Assembly (NCBI RefSeq): GCF_017591425.1
Contig: NW_024467119.1
Span: forward strand, 78,608,894 to 78,672,893
Source of the DNA: Ochotona curzoniae
Lineage: Eukaryota > Chordata > Mammalia > Lagomorpha > Ochotonidae
Direction: 5' to 3'
Length of the DNA: 64,000 nucleotides
Shown here: positions 42,438-55,259 of the stretch, piece after piece
Layout of the letters: each line of letters starts with the position of its first letter
Position numbering within the stretch: position 1 is the first letter of the stretch
Notes under the pieces: generated by a model
The model's database searches: none
Seen by the model: the letters and a program-made list of their open reading frames with translations, nothing else
Told to the model about the DNA's origin: nothing
Position numbers and translations under genes: made by a program

Positions 42438-42712
42438 AGCAGGCCTACCTCCATAAAATCAGCATCCGTGTAAGGAGGGATAAGGACCAGCTCCCTGCTT
42501 AATGACTGGGAAGACAGAGGAGGATCACTCAAGTCGTCAGGTCTCTGTACCCACATGGGAGACCTGAAAGAATCTCCGGGCTTCAGATGAGCTCAGCTCT
42601 CGTAGTTGCAGTCATTTGGGGAGTGAACCAACAGATGGAAGATCTCTCTCTCTCTCTCTTTCCTTTTCTTCTCTGTAAATTTGCCTTTCAAATAAAAATA
42701 CATAAAACTTGA
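42438..42712 (+). mobile_element. CSINE with internal deletion
   Basis: AAAATCAGCATCCGTGTAAG, then directly GACCAGCTCCCTGCTTAATG, so about 40-50 bases including the B box are missing. GGGGAGTGAACCAACAGATG and CTTTCAAATAAAAATAC end it. Confidence 0.8.
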
Positions 42713-42754
42713 GGGGGGTGGATATGATCAGGAAAGATCAGGTGAAGAAAAATA

Positions 42755-42850
42755 GCACCTGCTATTAGCCATGGAGAAAGCTTTAAAAGAAATAGACTCT
42801 GTCAACACCTTGACCTTGAACTTCCAGAAAATAAACTTCTGAGTCATACA
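42755..42850 (+). mobile_element. Possible MaLR LTR end
   Basis: CACCTTGACCTTGAACTTCC and AGAAAATAAACTTCTGAG resemble the 3' part of MaLR LTRs. Short and diverged. Confidence 0.4.
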
Positions 42851-43596
42851 GCGCAGGTGGGCAGCCTCAGACAAATGATAGACCCACCATGTGGGTTCTT
42901 CATGGAGCTAACCAAGGACCTCTGTCCACACACAGATGGCCAAGATCTTCAGCTCAAGTGCAGAATGTTTTGTGGCCCATCATTCCCACTTTAACCTTGA
43001 ACATGATGAAGCAACTGCTTAGACAGAGAATTGTTGTTCATCATTGTCCCGTTTTTTTGGCCTGCAGGGAAATTCAGGTTGGATGGTGCTCACTGAGCCA
43101 GTGGGGCAACTGGAATGCCAGGGAGTGACGGGCAAATTACCCGTGAGAAAGGCAGGACAATTCAGAAGAATGTTCAAAACATTATCCTGCCTCCACTGAT
43201 ACTGAGCCGGAACATCCGTTTCCAATTTTCATATGTCATCGGTAAATTAGATCTGTTTGCTTACACACAGCAGCAATACATTAGCAGCTATGTGTGTGAT
43301 AACTTCTCTTCAGCACTAAACAAAAAAATAATGCTACATGCAACCTACCACCTGTGCTGTGTAATATACAACAACCCATAGAGAACATGGTGCAAAACAC
43401 ATTCTAAGCACATTTTAAAACAAAGTGCAGTGTTACCTCAAACATTTTGTTTGATAGGATTTCGGGGAATTACACGGTGGTCATCTACCAAGGGGCAATT
43501 TAAATATCTAGGGAAGAGAAGGGATTACCGGCATGTAATTAGGTATCTTTAACTCTTTTAGCTTTTAGCTACAAAGGAAGTTTTAACCTTAATCTT
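42851..43596. other. Unique sequence
   Basis: No repeat or gene is assigned. CCGTTTTTTTGGCCTGCAG (43048-43066) looks like an acceptor, but no good donor follows. Confidence 0.35.
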
Positions 43597-43632
43597 GTGC
43601 GTGTGCGTGTGTCTGTGTGAGCGCGCGTGTGC
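43597..43632. repeat. Alternating GT/GC tract
   Basis: An imperfect (GT)n with GCGCGC, about 36 bp, alternating purine-pyrimidine and therefore Z-DNA-prone. Confidence 0.85.
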
Positions 43633-43796
43633 ACTTTCTGGTAGCATTGCAATATTGCATTTTTGCTGTGATGAGAAAAAGCAACATTTCATTAAAATAG
43701 TAATATGAAGCAAAATATTTGTATGGTATTTTAGAATTGTAAAATGATCTGACAGCCATATTCTCATTCTCATATGATACCTACCATATAATTGTT

Positions 43797-44035
43797 TCAT
43801 TTATTACTTGTTTTTGAGGGAGGGAGCACCCGAGAGGTAGGGAACACTTCCATCCATCCACTGATTCAGTCACCAAATGCTCAAAGCCTCTGGTGCTGGA
43901 GGGAAGTCAAGGAACTCAGGCCAGGTCTCCCACGTGGATTTCAGGAACCCAACGACTTGAGCCACCCCTGCTGCCTCCAGGATGTCCATTAGCAGGAAGC
44001 CGGAGTCCCGACTCGAGCTGGCCCTTCCGGAGTTG
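43797..44035 (-). mobile_element. CSINE, head missing
   Basis: TTTATTACTTGTTTTTGAGG tail side, ACTGATTCAGTCACCAAATG, CATTAGCAGGAAGCCGGAG. It breaks off near 44035, before the tRNA-like head. Confidence 0.7.
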
Positions 44036-45631
44036 TCCTTCTTGATGCTCGCCCCCTCCCCACTTGGGAAAACAGCAGGAATTTTCTGGAGCAGGACCCA
44101 GGTGAAGTGAGTGTTGGCCGTGGCTTCAGCTCTCCTTTGAGGCTGCTTTGGCTCACAGTGTGCTGGATCTCCAGCTTTGGATAATCATTCAGTGGACCAT
44201 GCATGGCACCTGGCCTGCTGCTGACTATACCCATGGTCAGTGTGCCAGTCGATGCAGCTGGGCATGAAGGCAGAAGTCCACCTGTGGCTTGGCACTGGCT
44301 TGGCTCAAAAGAGTAGTTCTATATTGCATGGTGACAAACCAGCCCAGTCAGATATCTGTCCCTGCATGCATGGATGCTAAGTGTGTGAGCTCCAGCTGTG
44401 TCCCAAATAACTCAGGCACTCTCTTGCCAATCCTGGTCAGGCTGGGATCCCTGAGTGCCTGTGGCTAGAGAGGGAAGATGTTTCATTTTGCCCTGTCCCT
44501 GTGATCCGGAAGGAAGCAGGTCTGACACCCAAAGGGCTCTGGGAAAGTCCATCCTGGCAACCTGAAAGAACCCATCTGGCAAAGAATGAGTCCAGTCCCC
44601 TAAGAGGAAGAGTCCCAGGGCCCCGAGGAAGGTGAAACACATGGAAATAACACCAACGCACAGGAGGGACCCTGGTCCTGGGCACCCATTTTTAAGCTCC
44701 TCTTTGCACACTTTATTTTCTGCTTCCTGCATCACTGGGCTAAGAAAAAATAAAGCACTGAATATTCTCCCCCAAAGACTCCTGTGGAAAGTGGCTGAAA
44801 ACTGTCAGAACAAATAAAGCGAGATTATTGCTTTTTTTAAGGTCTGTTGCCTGATTTCCCTCCGGGACCCCCGTTGTGGACAGTGGGGGGAGCAGCCCAG
44901 AAGTCAGGCGTGTGTTAATTTGCATGATTGCCTTCACTGACCGCCAGGCACTCCAACCCAGCCCCCGTATAACCTAAATTAATTCAACAGGAGCAGGTGG
45001 CTTCATTTGTACATTATTCACATTTGCTAATAAACAAGCAATTTGGGTCATAGGTAGAATTTTCTCCTAGGGACAGAGGCCAAGGTTGTTTGCTCAGGAT
45101 TTGGTTGAGGGAAATTTTCATCTTGTGTGTTCCTGTCATCCACTCCTCAAGCTCTACAGACTGGGAGCATCTGGCTGGAACCACCTCGAGCTCATCTGCA
45201 GCCTTATTCCTGGGGCATCAAGCCAGGCCACAGAGAGAAGAGAGCAGGGCCCAGGTCACGGGGCCCAGAGACACCACAGCCTCTAGCAGGCTGAGGAGAG
45301 ATCTGGGCTCCTGTGGGGACCCAGGAACCCTTCACCCCAGGTCTTCTGTATCATATTCCACCTGTCGCTTTGTCTCAAATTCTTTTTTCAATTTGTCATT
45401 GCTTTCTGCATAAATAGGCGATTTTCCCCTGGCCCTGCCGACCCTTCTTCCTGAGGCTGAAATTTCCCAGTGAACTTAGTGCAAGACCCAAGGTTGGTTG
45501 CTAGATGTGCAGTTTCCACAGAAAGGCCCAGCTGCCTGCCCAGCCATGGCATCCTCACCATGACTTGTTTCTCATTTATTGAACGCACTGCTACCAACAG
45601 ATAATAGCAAGTGTTTCCCTCCATGTGTCCA
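44036..45631. other. Long unique stretch
   Basis: No repeat is assigned. Two AATAAA motifs (44747, 44812) lie near each other. GTTAATTTGCATGATTGCC (44915) contains an octamer-like ATTTGCAT. No gene is seen. Confidence 0.35.
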
Positions 45632-45765
45632 GAATTTTGTAGAAATTATTGCTCATCTTCACACAATTGGGCAGTTAAGGAAACAGCCTTAGCAAAACTA
45701 AATGTCCCCTGCAAAGTTGCATGCTAACTATTAGAGAGCTGGAATTCCGGTCTGAATGGAAGGTC
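45632..45765 (-). mobile_element. MIR
   Basis: AATTATTGCTCATCTTCACA, GCAGTTAAGGAAACAGCC, ATTAGAGAGCTGGAATTCC follow the minus-strand MIR order. Diverged. Confidence 0.6.
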
Positions 45766-46595
45766 CACATGCATAGCCATGTTGATGGTACTCTGTATCC
45801 CATACCTCTTAGTGTGTCCAATCCAATGCCACCTGCTCAGCCTGCTGCAAGGTGAGGAGAACTGGTACAGTTGGCTAGGCTACACTGGATGTTAAGGGAT
45901 GGAGTTGGGCAGTGGAAGAGTCAATAAACAAATGGAACTGCCATTATGAAAAATCCAAGGATGAATGCTAAACCTACCCCACAAGAGAAGCCTCAGGGCC
46001 CAAACTTAAGATGCATATTGATTGGCCACAATAATTTAGACATATTTCCATGCTGTGTGAAAAGGGTATAAAAATCCAGTGAAATGGGCAGCTGTACTCT
46101 TGGGGATGACGCGCAAGGCCTGGCCTGTTAAGGGTTTGGAGGATCAAATGATGCTAACCAGAGAAACAATAGCATCCTGCTTTCTGGTTATTGGCAATGG
46201 ACCATCACCTAAGGTGACAGCTGAAACACTTGGGTGAGGGACAATTCCTGGGAGGCCATTTAGGTTTCAGAAAAGGTGACATGGTCTGTTTCATGTCTAG
46301 TTGATATTAACAGTGGATTGATTCTGTGTGCTGTGAGCCTTCTGTTTCAAAGTGCTTCGAACAAGTTCATATCTATTGAAGGCATTGAAGGCATTGTACG
46401 CGGTCCATTCGGTGCAGCTCACTTCTCTCTGCCTCTCCTTTGCATCACCTTAGGTTTGGTCCCTGAGCTATACAACATCTTTCCTTCAGAAACATTTGCA
46501 AAAGAAATGCCATTTCCACCCGAGGAGGCCCCTTGGAAGCCAGCAGTGCACTCCTGACTCAGAGGAAAAGTCAGCAAGATGGAGGCAGAAAGAGA
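45766..46595. other. Unassigned, possible old LTR
   Basis: AAAAGGGTATAAAAATCC at 46061 is a good TATA match in a setting that resembles an ERVL-type LTR, but ends and duplications could not be found. GAAGGCATT is duplicated in tandem at 46378-46396. Confidence 0.3.
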
Positions 46596-46740
46596 GGCTG
46601 AGTGGACTGAATGTCATGTGCCCCCAAATTCATATATTGAAGCCCCAATCAATGGCCAGGGTGGTGATACTTGGAGATTAAGGCCCTTGAATCTGTGACT
46701 AGGTCATCAGAACAGGATCCTGGTCTGATTGAATTCATAG
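46596..46740 (+). mobile_element. MaLR LTR, left part, split by a CSINE
   Basis: GACTGAATGTCATGTGCCCC, AAATTCATATATTGAAGCCC, GACTAGGTCATCAGAACAGG match MLT1/MST LTR sequence. Confidence 0.75.
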
Positions 46741-46748
46741 CTTTTGAA

Positions 46749-47040
46749 TTTTTTTTTTTAATTTTCATTTGAAAGGTGGGGAGGAGAGGGGGCTCTTCAC
46801 TTTCCCCAAATGTCTGGAACTGGGCACAGGACTGAAAGCAAGAGATTGGAACTCAAGATGAGTGTCCCATGTGCACGCCAGGGACCCAGCTACTTGAGCC
46901 TTCATCTGCTGCTTCCCAAAGTGTATATTAGCAGGAAGGTGCTATCAGGAACATAGCTGGGACTCAAACACAAGCACCCATATATGGGATGTGAGCAGAG
47001 CAATCCGTGTCCCATATGTGCCAAACATCCATCCCTGGTG
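46749..47040 (-). mobile_element. CSINE inside MaLR LTR, with duplication
   Basis: Starts with a T-run, TCATTTGAAAGGTGGGGAGG, CCCATATATGGGATGTGAG, head complement ATATGTGCCAAACATCC. GCTTTTGAA (46740-46748) and GCCTTTGAA (47041-47049) flank it. Confidence 0.8.
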
Positions 47041-47130
47041 GCCTTTGAAGAAGACACTCACTAGGGCTTTCTCACTCGTGGGCTCTCTCTCACTCCTGCT
47101 CTTTGTGCTTCTTTGCCTGCAGAGACTGTT
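47041..47130 (+). mobile_element. MaLR LTR, right part
   Basis: CCTTTGAAGAAGACACTCAC followed by a CTCTCTCT region and TGCTCTTTGTGCTTC continues the LTR order left of the SINE. Confidence 0.5.
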
Positions 47131-49299
47131 AGCTTGGTTCAAGGCAGGTAGACATGCACTGGCTTACCCTTTGACAGGGTCACTGCTGTCTTCAGATTTT
47201 TGGGTACAAGAGCTCAATGCTGAGTGCATGGAGGTTCTTATGGGAGACTGCCTCAAGCTCACTAAACTCACGAGATGCTGACAGCTGCTAAGTATACCTT
47301 CTCCTAACGTAAGAAGGATTTTGAAAAACCAAATTGCTAACTCCAGGCAAGGTTACAGCACAGGGCATGGGAAACTTTTTAGTGGTTGGCATCATCCTGC
47401 TGCAGCAGGACTCTGCCCCAATGAGTGTCACCCACCAAGAGGGCCAGAAGACCCAAGAACCAGTCCAATGGACAGGGCCAAAGACAAATGGCAACCCTTC
47501 AACTCACTCTTCTATTTTTAATACCCCAGGCAGAGCAGTTACTCATGTCTCCTATGGCTGTGTTACTGTTTCCATGGTTACTATGCATCATCAGTGACAT
47601 CACAGGCACAGATCTTTGTGTCGAGTCTGGGAGGCTCTCTAAGTTTGTCTACAGCGCGCTTCACATTCCTCTTCAGTGCATGACTAGTCTTGCCCTGAGA
47701 TGTTTGATCTTCAGATGCTACCATTGGAACCCAGCATCCCCCAGCAGTCAGTGTGGGGTTTTGTGACTATTTACGTGACTGTTTTCCACCCTAGAGAGAG
47801 GAGAAACAGAAGCAGAAGAAGAGGAAAGAAACCCTGCCCCATCCCTGCAGGTAGATTCCCCACTGATGCAGACACACAAGGGTAACTGTGTGAGAGGATG
47901 TGCGTGCAAGTTTTTTTGTACATGGTCCTGTTTTAGTTTCCGGGCAGCAGGTGACCCACCTGTGCTTCCCACAGAAACTATGACTTGCCCCTCCCTTCCA
48001 CCTCATTTCCCTTTCCTCAAGCAAGTGTTGGTGAATTGGTTTTTGCTCTGGCATCCCAAGAACCTTGACTAAGACCCTCTGAAATCTTGTTAACTTAGTC
48101 TGTTCGTGGGTTAGAAAGGTGTCAAATTCAGGAACCACATATTATATAAGCCTAGGACACAGGTAGGGTGATTTTTCAAAAGGTGAAATAGCCTGAGGAT
48201 CCAGTAGGAACTAGGGGAAAGAGTGGAGGGAGAGGCTAAAGAATGAGTCTGCAGTGGGAGTTTCTGGAAGGCGGTCAGACGAGGTTCATAAACAACACTC
48301 AGGTTAAACTTAAACTTTATATAACTCATAGCATACATATGTAAACTTCAGCTTTACATAACTCATACATAACTCATATTGGCCAGATCTACAGGAAACT
48401 GCACAGCCTGAAAGCACCGCTATGTTAGCACCAAAGCCCAACAGTGCCAGAAATGGTAGGCATTTTGCAGCCTGAAATGAGCTAGACTGGCCCTCGGCTC
48501 CAATCACATTCCTGGGGTGACTGCTCAGCTCTCCCTTTTTCACTCCGTCCATTCAGCTTGCTTAAAGAGGTGTTAAAAGTGCCGTAATTTAGCTACTCCC
48601 ATATTCAACAAGAGCCACTGTGGTTCGCGATTCCCATTTCACTGCAGTCACCCTTCCTCCTGAATGCCCGTCCATTCGCTGCAAGTCTAAGCACTTTGAA
48701 AGATTTCTGCCTCGCTCCAACTTGGAGAAAAACTCACTATTTGTTCTTCCCAGGACATAATGCCTGCTCATGGCCGTCTTAATGCTGCTCTTTAAAAGAC
48801 TGCTGTGAGGTTTCAATAACACAACATTCTTCTCGGCAGTGTTGAATGCTGCATTCTTCAATGGATCTGATTGCAATGCATTTCTCTCGGCCCCAGTGGT
48901 ACAGTATTACCAGGTACTCTGTGCAGAAGTATAATTTGGGGAGCAGTTTTACAAAAGGGAGGGGGCATGCCAGGGTGCTGAGGGAATGCATTGCAAGGTA
49001 GGTAAGAGTCTTTGGGTTCAGAAAGAAACACTGTGTTAATCCAGTGGGCTTGGTGAGAGCTACTCAGGGGTCTGACTTCCAAATGCAGCATCTTGAGACT
49101 CAAGATGCATTGCCAGGTAACTGGCACCTGCTTGACTGATGAGGTCAGGTTTGTGCCTGAAGCTAGCTTGTCCCTTCAGTGGGATTTCTCCTTGGCTCAG
49201 TCAAGTCTGTCACTTCCTCTAACTGGGTTTGGCTTTCTCTGCAAACAGAACTCACACCCTGGCGGCCATAGCTCTGGAGTTTGAATATTTGTTTCATAA
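47131..49299. other. Long unique stretch, minor repeat pieces
   Basis: 48020-48075 (TTTTTGCTCTGGCATCCC, TTGACTAAGAC) resembles a MaLR LTR end. 48311-48377 contains repeated ATAACTCAT units. 48790-48910 is compact and repeat-free (GATTGCAATGCATTTCTC). No gene is recognised. Confidence 0.35.
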
Positions 49300-49645
49300 A
49301 AAATGTTCATACTAACTAAGGGGTAGACCTTATTTTGTTAAGAGCATTTTTAGAGTCACAGGAAAATGGAGCTGAGGGGCATGCACCACCCTTCCCACAT
49401 GCAACACCTGCCCTTTAGTCTCCATCCCCCAGAGAGTGGTGTCTTTGTTACAACCAAGAAGCCTGCACCTACTCACTGCCACCACTTGGAGCTATGGTGC
49501 CTGCCAGAGTTCACCCCTGGTGTTGAATGTCCTGTGGATTTGGACAAAAGTGTAGCAACAGATGCCCACAGGTACCATCTACAGTTTTTTCACTGCCCTC
49601 TCCACAAATACTCTGTGGAGGGTCATTTTTTAGTTTGTTTTGCAA
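49300..49645 (-). mobile_element. L1 3' UTR fragment (L1ME type)
   Basis: The complement of an L1 terminus: TTTTTAGAGTCACAGG, AAAATGGAGCTGAGGGGC, CAGAGAGTGGTGTCTTTG with TTACAACCAAGAAGCC, GGTGTTGAATGTCCTGTGG, ACAAAAGTGTAGCAACAG, GTTTTTTCACTGCCCTC. Confidence 0.75.
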
Positions 49646-50632
49646 ACTGAAAATCATTTTTAGAAGATTGTCCAAATTTAAAACCTTGGAGTTTTCACAT
49701 GAAAATCAGGACTTTCAGACTTTCTTGGCAAACTATGGTGCTGTCAGTTCTCTCTAGGAGAAAATTATGTTCTCCCAGGATCATCAGAGACTCTGTTGTC
49801 TTCTGCTTTAGGAGTTTTGCTGGGTCCTCATCCTGCCCATCTATTCTTGCAGACTTTAAAAACCTTGCCTTCATGGCTAGGGAATACAGAATTCTCAGAT
49901 CCATTCCCCTACTCCCTACCGAATTTTGGCAAGCTGGTAATCACGCTGTGTGTAAGTCCTCCCACGTGAAGGTGACCATAACTGTCAACACCTGGGTCAC
50001 GGCAAAGGAATTTTGCACATGTGAGCAAGCTCCCTAAATCTGTTGGCTTTAAGGGTATCAAAAAGGTGACCGTCACCTAAGAAAGAGAACCCTCAGAAAA
50101 AGCCAGAAGCAGCTGCACACATCCTCCTGCCAGAAGTGAGCAGCCATACTAGGAAAAGGCACATGCTGGGGCTTGAGGCCAGCCCCCTAGGAGGGACCCT
50201 CGGTGAGAGTCAGCAGGCAAACAGGGCCCAAGCTCCTGCAGTCACAGGGGAAGTCATCCAGCAGGTGCCTGAATGAATGCCGAAAAGAATCCAAGCCTCA
50301 GACAGTGCCTTTGTCCAAGAAAAAAATTCCCACACACTGACTTTGAAAGATCAAGTTGGCTTAGATTGGAGATTCGTTTGAGCAGCATCCTAACCACAAA
50401 ATAAAAGGGGCCTCAAGGAGCTGAGCGGGAAAGAGCAAACGCTTTAACAGAAAGCAGTATGGTTGTTTCGAAGTCACTTTCCCCGGGTGGGCTAAGGCCG
50501 AGGGGAGGTTCTTGCATACGGTCTCAGTTCCACCTGGTCTCTTTGGATTGGTTGATGTGCATCTCATTCGTTTTTTCTTTTGGAACCATTTGGGAATTTT
50601 TTCTTTTTTTTTTTTTTATCATTTCTATGGAG
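49646..50632. other. No recognised element
   Basis: Unique sequence. A T-run (50605-50617) precedes the next SINE. No gene, and only short frames. Confidence 0.35.
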
Positions 50633-50956
50633 CACATCAGCATTGTCACACAGCTAGTTAAGCCACTGCTTGCAATGTAGGCATCCCATATCAGAGTTCT
50701 AGTCCTAATTGCTCTGCTTCCAATCTAGCTTCCTGCTAATGCACCTGAGAAGGCATCAGAGGATGACCTAAACACTTGGGCCCCTGCACCCACATGGGAA
50801 ACCCAGATGGAATTCCTGGCTCCTGGCTTCAGCCTGACATATACTTCATTGATGGAGGCATTTAGGCAGTGATCCAGCAGGTGGAGATTTATATTCTCTA
50901 CCTCCCCTCTTTTCTCTCTTTTTCTCTATCCATTCAAATAAATGTTTTAAAAGAAA
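50633..50956 (+). mobile_element. CSINE, old copy
   Basis: CATCAGCATTGTCACACAGC head, GGCATCCCATATCAGAGTTC, CATTTAGGCAGTGATCCAG, tail CAAATAAATGTTTTAAAAG. Confidence 0.8.
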
Positions 50957-52019
50957 GCTACAGCTGGATTCTGCTGCACTTAACGTTTTCTTTGGCAACA
51001 ATGTGGTGTCCATAGATTGCCCACATTCTAGTTTCATCTGGCCTTAGAGCATACAGTAAAACTATGGCCTCCCGCACATACTCTTCTGTACTCCAGATAT
51101 GGCATGACAAGCTGCATGCTTGTTGGTCAGCATCCTCCTCTCGTTACATCACTCCAGGTGCAGCCCCTCAGCTGCCACCACCCTCGGTGCTCCCCAGTAC
51201 ACCCTCATCTTGTGTTCTAAGCTGTAAGAGAGACTGCAGTTGCAGCCAAAAAGTCAGTATGGTCAGCATCATGGCAGGCACAGGGCCAAAGAAGGGGCAT
51301 TACAGGCTGAGCTGAGAAAAAAGCTGTAGGAACCCACAGTGGGCACTGCAGATGGCAAGAGCTGCTGGACAGACCAGAAACATGCACCCTCTCAGCCACC
51401 AACTCCCACCTGCTTGGTTTCCCCTGCACAACCTTCAACCTTCAGTTTAAGAAAACAAGTGCATTTCGCTCCCCGGCTTCAGACAGAGCCCACCCTTCTC
51501 CAGCAGGGACAGCTGCCTCTATTATTAAACATCTCCGAGGATACAGACTCTGTGTCTGCCCTGGCCATCTTTTCCCTCTGCCCCGCCCTTCCACACCAGC
51601 TGTCCCTGCTGCTGGCCCTGTTTCCATCCTAACTCATCATCTCCCAGCCACTTGCCTACCCCAGTGCCTCTCTTGAACTATATCCCTGGGTATGCACGCA
51701 GTGACATGATGGTGTGTCATCCATCCCTGAGTGACTTTGCAGGTCTTGTCCTGCTCCGTGGCTGCTGTGGATCCAGGGTGGTCATGATTAACACTTCTGA
51801 ATGTCACAGCTTCTGTCTCTTCACTCCCTCAACTTGTATACACACAACCAGCAAAATGAAAACCTAATGGTAAGCACTTTACCACTAGTTAGAATGTCTT
51901 TTCTTTTGTGGTGACCAGGTGAGCTGAGGCTGGCAGGAGCCCAAACAGGTGGGCTGCCCTCTACCCCTTTCGCAGGAGTGTCAGTAGGTCACAAGGCTTT
52001 GCGGCTCAGGCCCCAAACT
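50957..52019. other. No recognised element
   Basis: Unique, C-rich from 51150 to 51650. A minus-strand purine-rich frame is a composition effect. No gene is seen. Confidence 0.35.
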
Positions 52020-52334
52020 TTTTTTTTTTTGAAAGGCAGATTTACAGAGAGAAGGAGAAACAGAAAAGTCTTTCAATAACTGGTTCATTCACTAAATGGC
52101 TGTAATGGCTGGAGCTGGGCTGATCCAAAGCCAGAAGTCAGGTGTTTCTTCCAGGTTTCCCATGTGGGTGCAAGGTCCTAAGGTCTTGGGCCATCCTCTG
52201 CTGCTTTCCCAGGCTACAAGCAGGAAGCTAGATGGACACCAAGTGGAACACCCGGGACATGAACTGGCATCCACATTGGATTCCAGCACTTGAAGGAGAA
52301 GGATTAATCAACTGGGCCTTTGTGCCACAACCAG
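52020..52334 (-). mobile_element. CSINE, minus strand
   Basis: T-run, GAAAGGCAGATTTACAGAG, TTTCCCATGTGGGTGCAAGG, CTTTCCCAGGCTACAAGCAG, head complement GCCTTTGTGCCACAACC. Confidence 0.85.
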
Positions 52335-55259
52335 GATTATCACTTTGTTCTCTTGCTGCCAGCACTGCCCTTCCCTGTGCAGGCCTGTTGGCTTCTCACC
52401 TAACCTCATCCAGTGTCAGATATTGGTAGAAATCTAGGAGGCCTTCTGTTGAAATATTTGGTGTGGTCCTGACACTCCCTTGCCACCACGTTCTAGTTCT
52501 CTGAAGGAAGAGGGAAGGTGATGGAGGTAACCTATAGAAACCTTTAATCACCATTCTGAAGTTGCATCAATGTTTGTAGGCACCTGTCTCTAAGGGCCAT
52601 GTTGAATATTTCTCTAACAAGCGGCAATATGTAGTACTTACAAGTTGCTATGAGAAATCTCTTGGAAAGTTGATTGCTGTTTAATGTTACTACAAAAGAA
52701 CAGAAAGCAGCCTGCCCAGAAAAATCCTTAATTGAAGTAATGGGATTTGATTGAATACCACACCTGCCAATTATTTCCACCTTGAAGGTGAAACACGAGG
52801 TTGTGATGACTTGAAGCAGGTGTTGCATTATGATCAAAAGCTGCATCCTTCTTTCAGAAAGGAGACTTCAGGGAAAAGAAGAGGAATTCATAAACAGAAG
52901 GCCAAAAATAAATAAGAAATGTCTGAATCATTTCAACATTTGTTTTCCTAGAGAAGAAAAGGCAGGACATCTGGTCTACCTGGAGTCTCCTGGAGTCCCA
53001 ACATGTTTATATAATCAAAAAGAAAACCCACTCCCATGCCTGGAGTAGAGAAGGAGCCACCCCAACTTCAGCAACACATGGCACCGGGAGCCTGGGGAGG
53101 ACTCAGAAAGAATAGCATAAATTCAGTTAGTGCCTACCTGGCCGCTGACTCAGGGCTTTGTCGCATGTGTATCTCTTTCCATAGAGCAGCTGCTTGAGTC
53201 CACCATGGCTAGAGCCAGTCACATGGGCAGAGTCCAGGGCACCTTGCAGAAGAGTAGCCTGTGGATCTGACCCATCCCAACCCACTTCCCTGGCCCCTGC
53301 CTCTCTGTAGCAGGCACCTAATAGAAGTGGGTGGAATTTGCTCCTGGCCCTGGAGCAACCTATAGACACCTGAGCTATAGAAAGGAAAGACCCTAGAAAT
53401 GCATCCCCAGGAAGGTATATCAATGATATGCGAGAGATTTTCCGAGCCATTCCAGCAGCCTGACATGCCTGAGTGAGTGAACTTCCTGCCCCCGGGCATA
53501 GTGGGAAGGTGCTGCCTGGTCTTTAGCCAGGAGATTGGCAGAAAGGACTCTTCTCTGGGGGGAGAAATGAATGTGTAATTCCTAAAACCTCTTCTTGCTA
53601 TGACTGTCTGGCAGTCTGTCCCCCTAACCCAGTGGTCCTCTTAATCCTGCAGTCACTTGCCTATCAAGGAAGCCCCCAACCCCAAGCCTAGTTCTTGTTC
53701 CGGGCTCCATGACAAACGGAATTTCAGCCAAGTAGGACTTGGGGAGCTCAAACTCCGCAGACTGCCAGCCAAGGCACAATGTAGCTGGACTAGACAGGAA
53801 TTTACAGCCCCACAGTGCCACCTGGAATGCTCCCTTGCAGCTGAACACATGAGCTGTGAGCTGTGATTCTGGGCTTGGCAGTCTGGTCTCATTCCTCTTA
53901 GGTCATGTACCCAGGACTCCTAAGCAGAAAGAGGGGACAGACAGGTGCCATCAGCCCACTCAGGCAGGGGGCCAGGGACAGCAAGAACTTATACTGACTC
54001 CACATATACATTATGCATCCACACACAGTGAATCCACCTGCTGAGTGCTTGGTGAGGATCCTAGGTGATCCAAGACTGCAGGAAGTACACAAATTCATCA
54101 CAGCCCTACTCAGTACAAAAGGTGAAGGGAAGCATCCATAGCAGGTGGAGTCCCCAGGTCATGAACAGGAAGCCAGCTGCTGTCATGCCCAGTAGCCCCT
54201 GGCTTGGAGTTAGTCCTTGCAAAGCCCCAGCGGGCCACCAGTCCCTGCCCACACCAAACAGGCCTTTCTTCTCCGTGTCTAGTTCCTGTTCTGACAATCT
54301 CTCCAGGCTTCCAGGAAGCAAAAGCAAATCCAGGATGAGGAGCTGAGCCGCCCCTGATGACGCAAGGGGAACAACGTGACATTCCAGATCCAGTGATGTG
54401 CATGTCCACAGGCCCAAACTCAGAAGCAAAATTCCATGAATGGAGTTATTCTGGGCCATTGGGATTAGGAACAATGTTTCTTTTTCTGTCTGCTTTTCTG
54501 CATGTCTGAAAAAAATCCTCAATGAATATGTATTACCACAATAATCTGTAAAAGGTTAGCTTGAAAATTCATAAGAAATTACAGTTGTAGGGTAGTCATT
54601 TTGCAATCAGATCCATTTTGCTTACAAGTAGAATCCTTGCCATTTACTGTTCTTCCTTTTTCCTCTCTCCCCATCCCTATTTTTACCCCTGCCGGGCCAG
54701 CTGTCCCTTCTAGCCTGGCACTTGGGGTGCATGGGTTCAAGTGATGAGAGCTCTTAGGAGACCACTCAGATCACATGGAGGGGGCTTGTCATGAGGGGGA
54801 AGGCCTGATCTGCCCTCCACATCCACTGGGCTCTTGACCCCTTCTTGTTGTCCCCATAGGCAGGGATGCCTCCCCACGTGACAACCCTAACCCTGTCATT
54901 TCATCTCTTCTCCATCCAACGCTCAGTGTGAACGCAACTCAGGTCATTTCTTCATTCCCAAAATAACTATTAATCATGGTTTGCATAAAGTGCATGAGTT
55001 TATGACTCAAGTGGAGACATTGCCAGCAAACAAGATTGGCCTCTACTTTTTCCAGGGAAGCAGCCCAGCTAGCAGCCCATGGCATGTCAGCCAGCTCTGG
55101 GAACTGGCTGTAGCAGCTTGCTTGCTGTTCCCCTTGGTGCAGTCAAATCTTGCCTTTCCATGGAGCCATGGCCTCAGGATGTTCTAGAGCAGGAGTTTAC
55201 AATGTAAGGTGGATACTATGGTGATTGTCACTTCAGTTGTAGCCATTGCTTGTTTTGAA
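52335..55259. other. Long unique stretch with a candidate conserved non-coding block
   Basis: 52530-52960 is repeat-free, AT-rich and dense in short transcription-factor-like motifs (CCTTAATTGAAGTAATGG, GCCAATTATTTCCACC, GCATTATGATCAAAAGC). The remainder is unique, with old-repeat-like 3' ends near 54470-54560 that I could not assign. No gene is recognised. Confidence 0.35.

Noticed and set aside
41663..43489. A 1.8-kb ERV bounded by TCTACC repeats
   Set aside because: The right half shows no second LTR and includes a CSINE and unrelated DNA. The 6-base match is probably chance.
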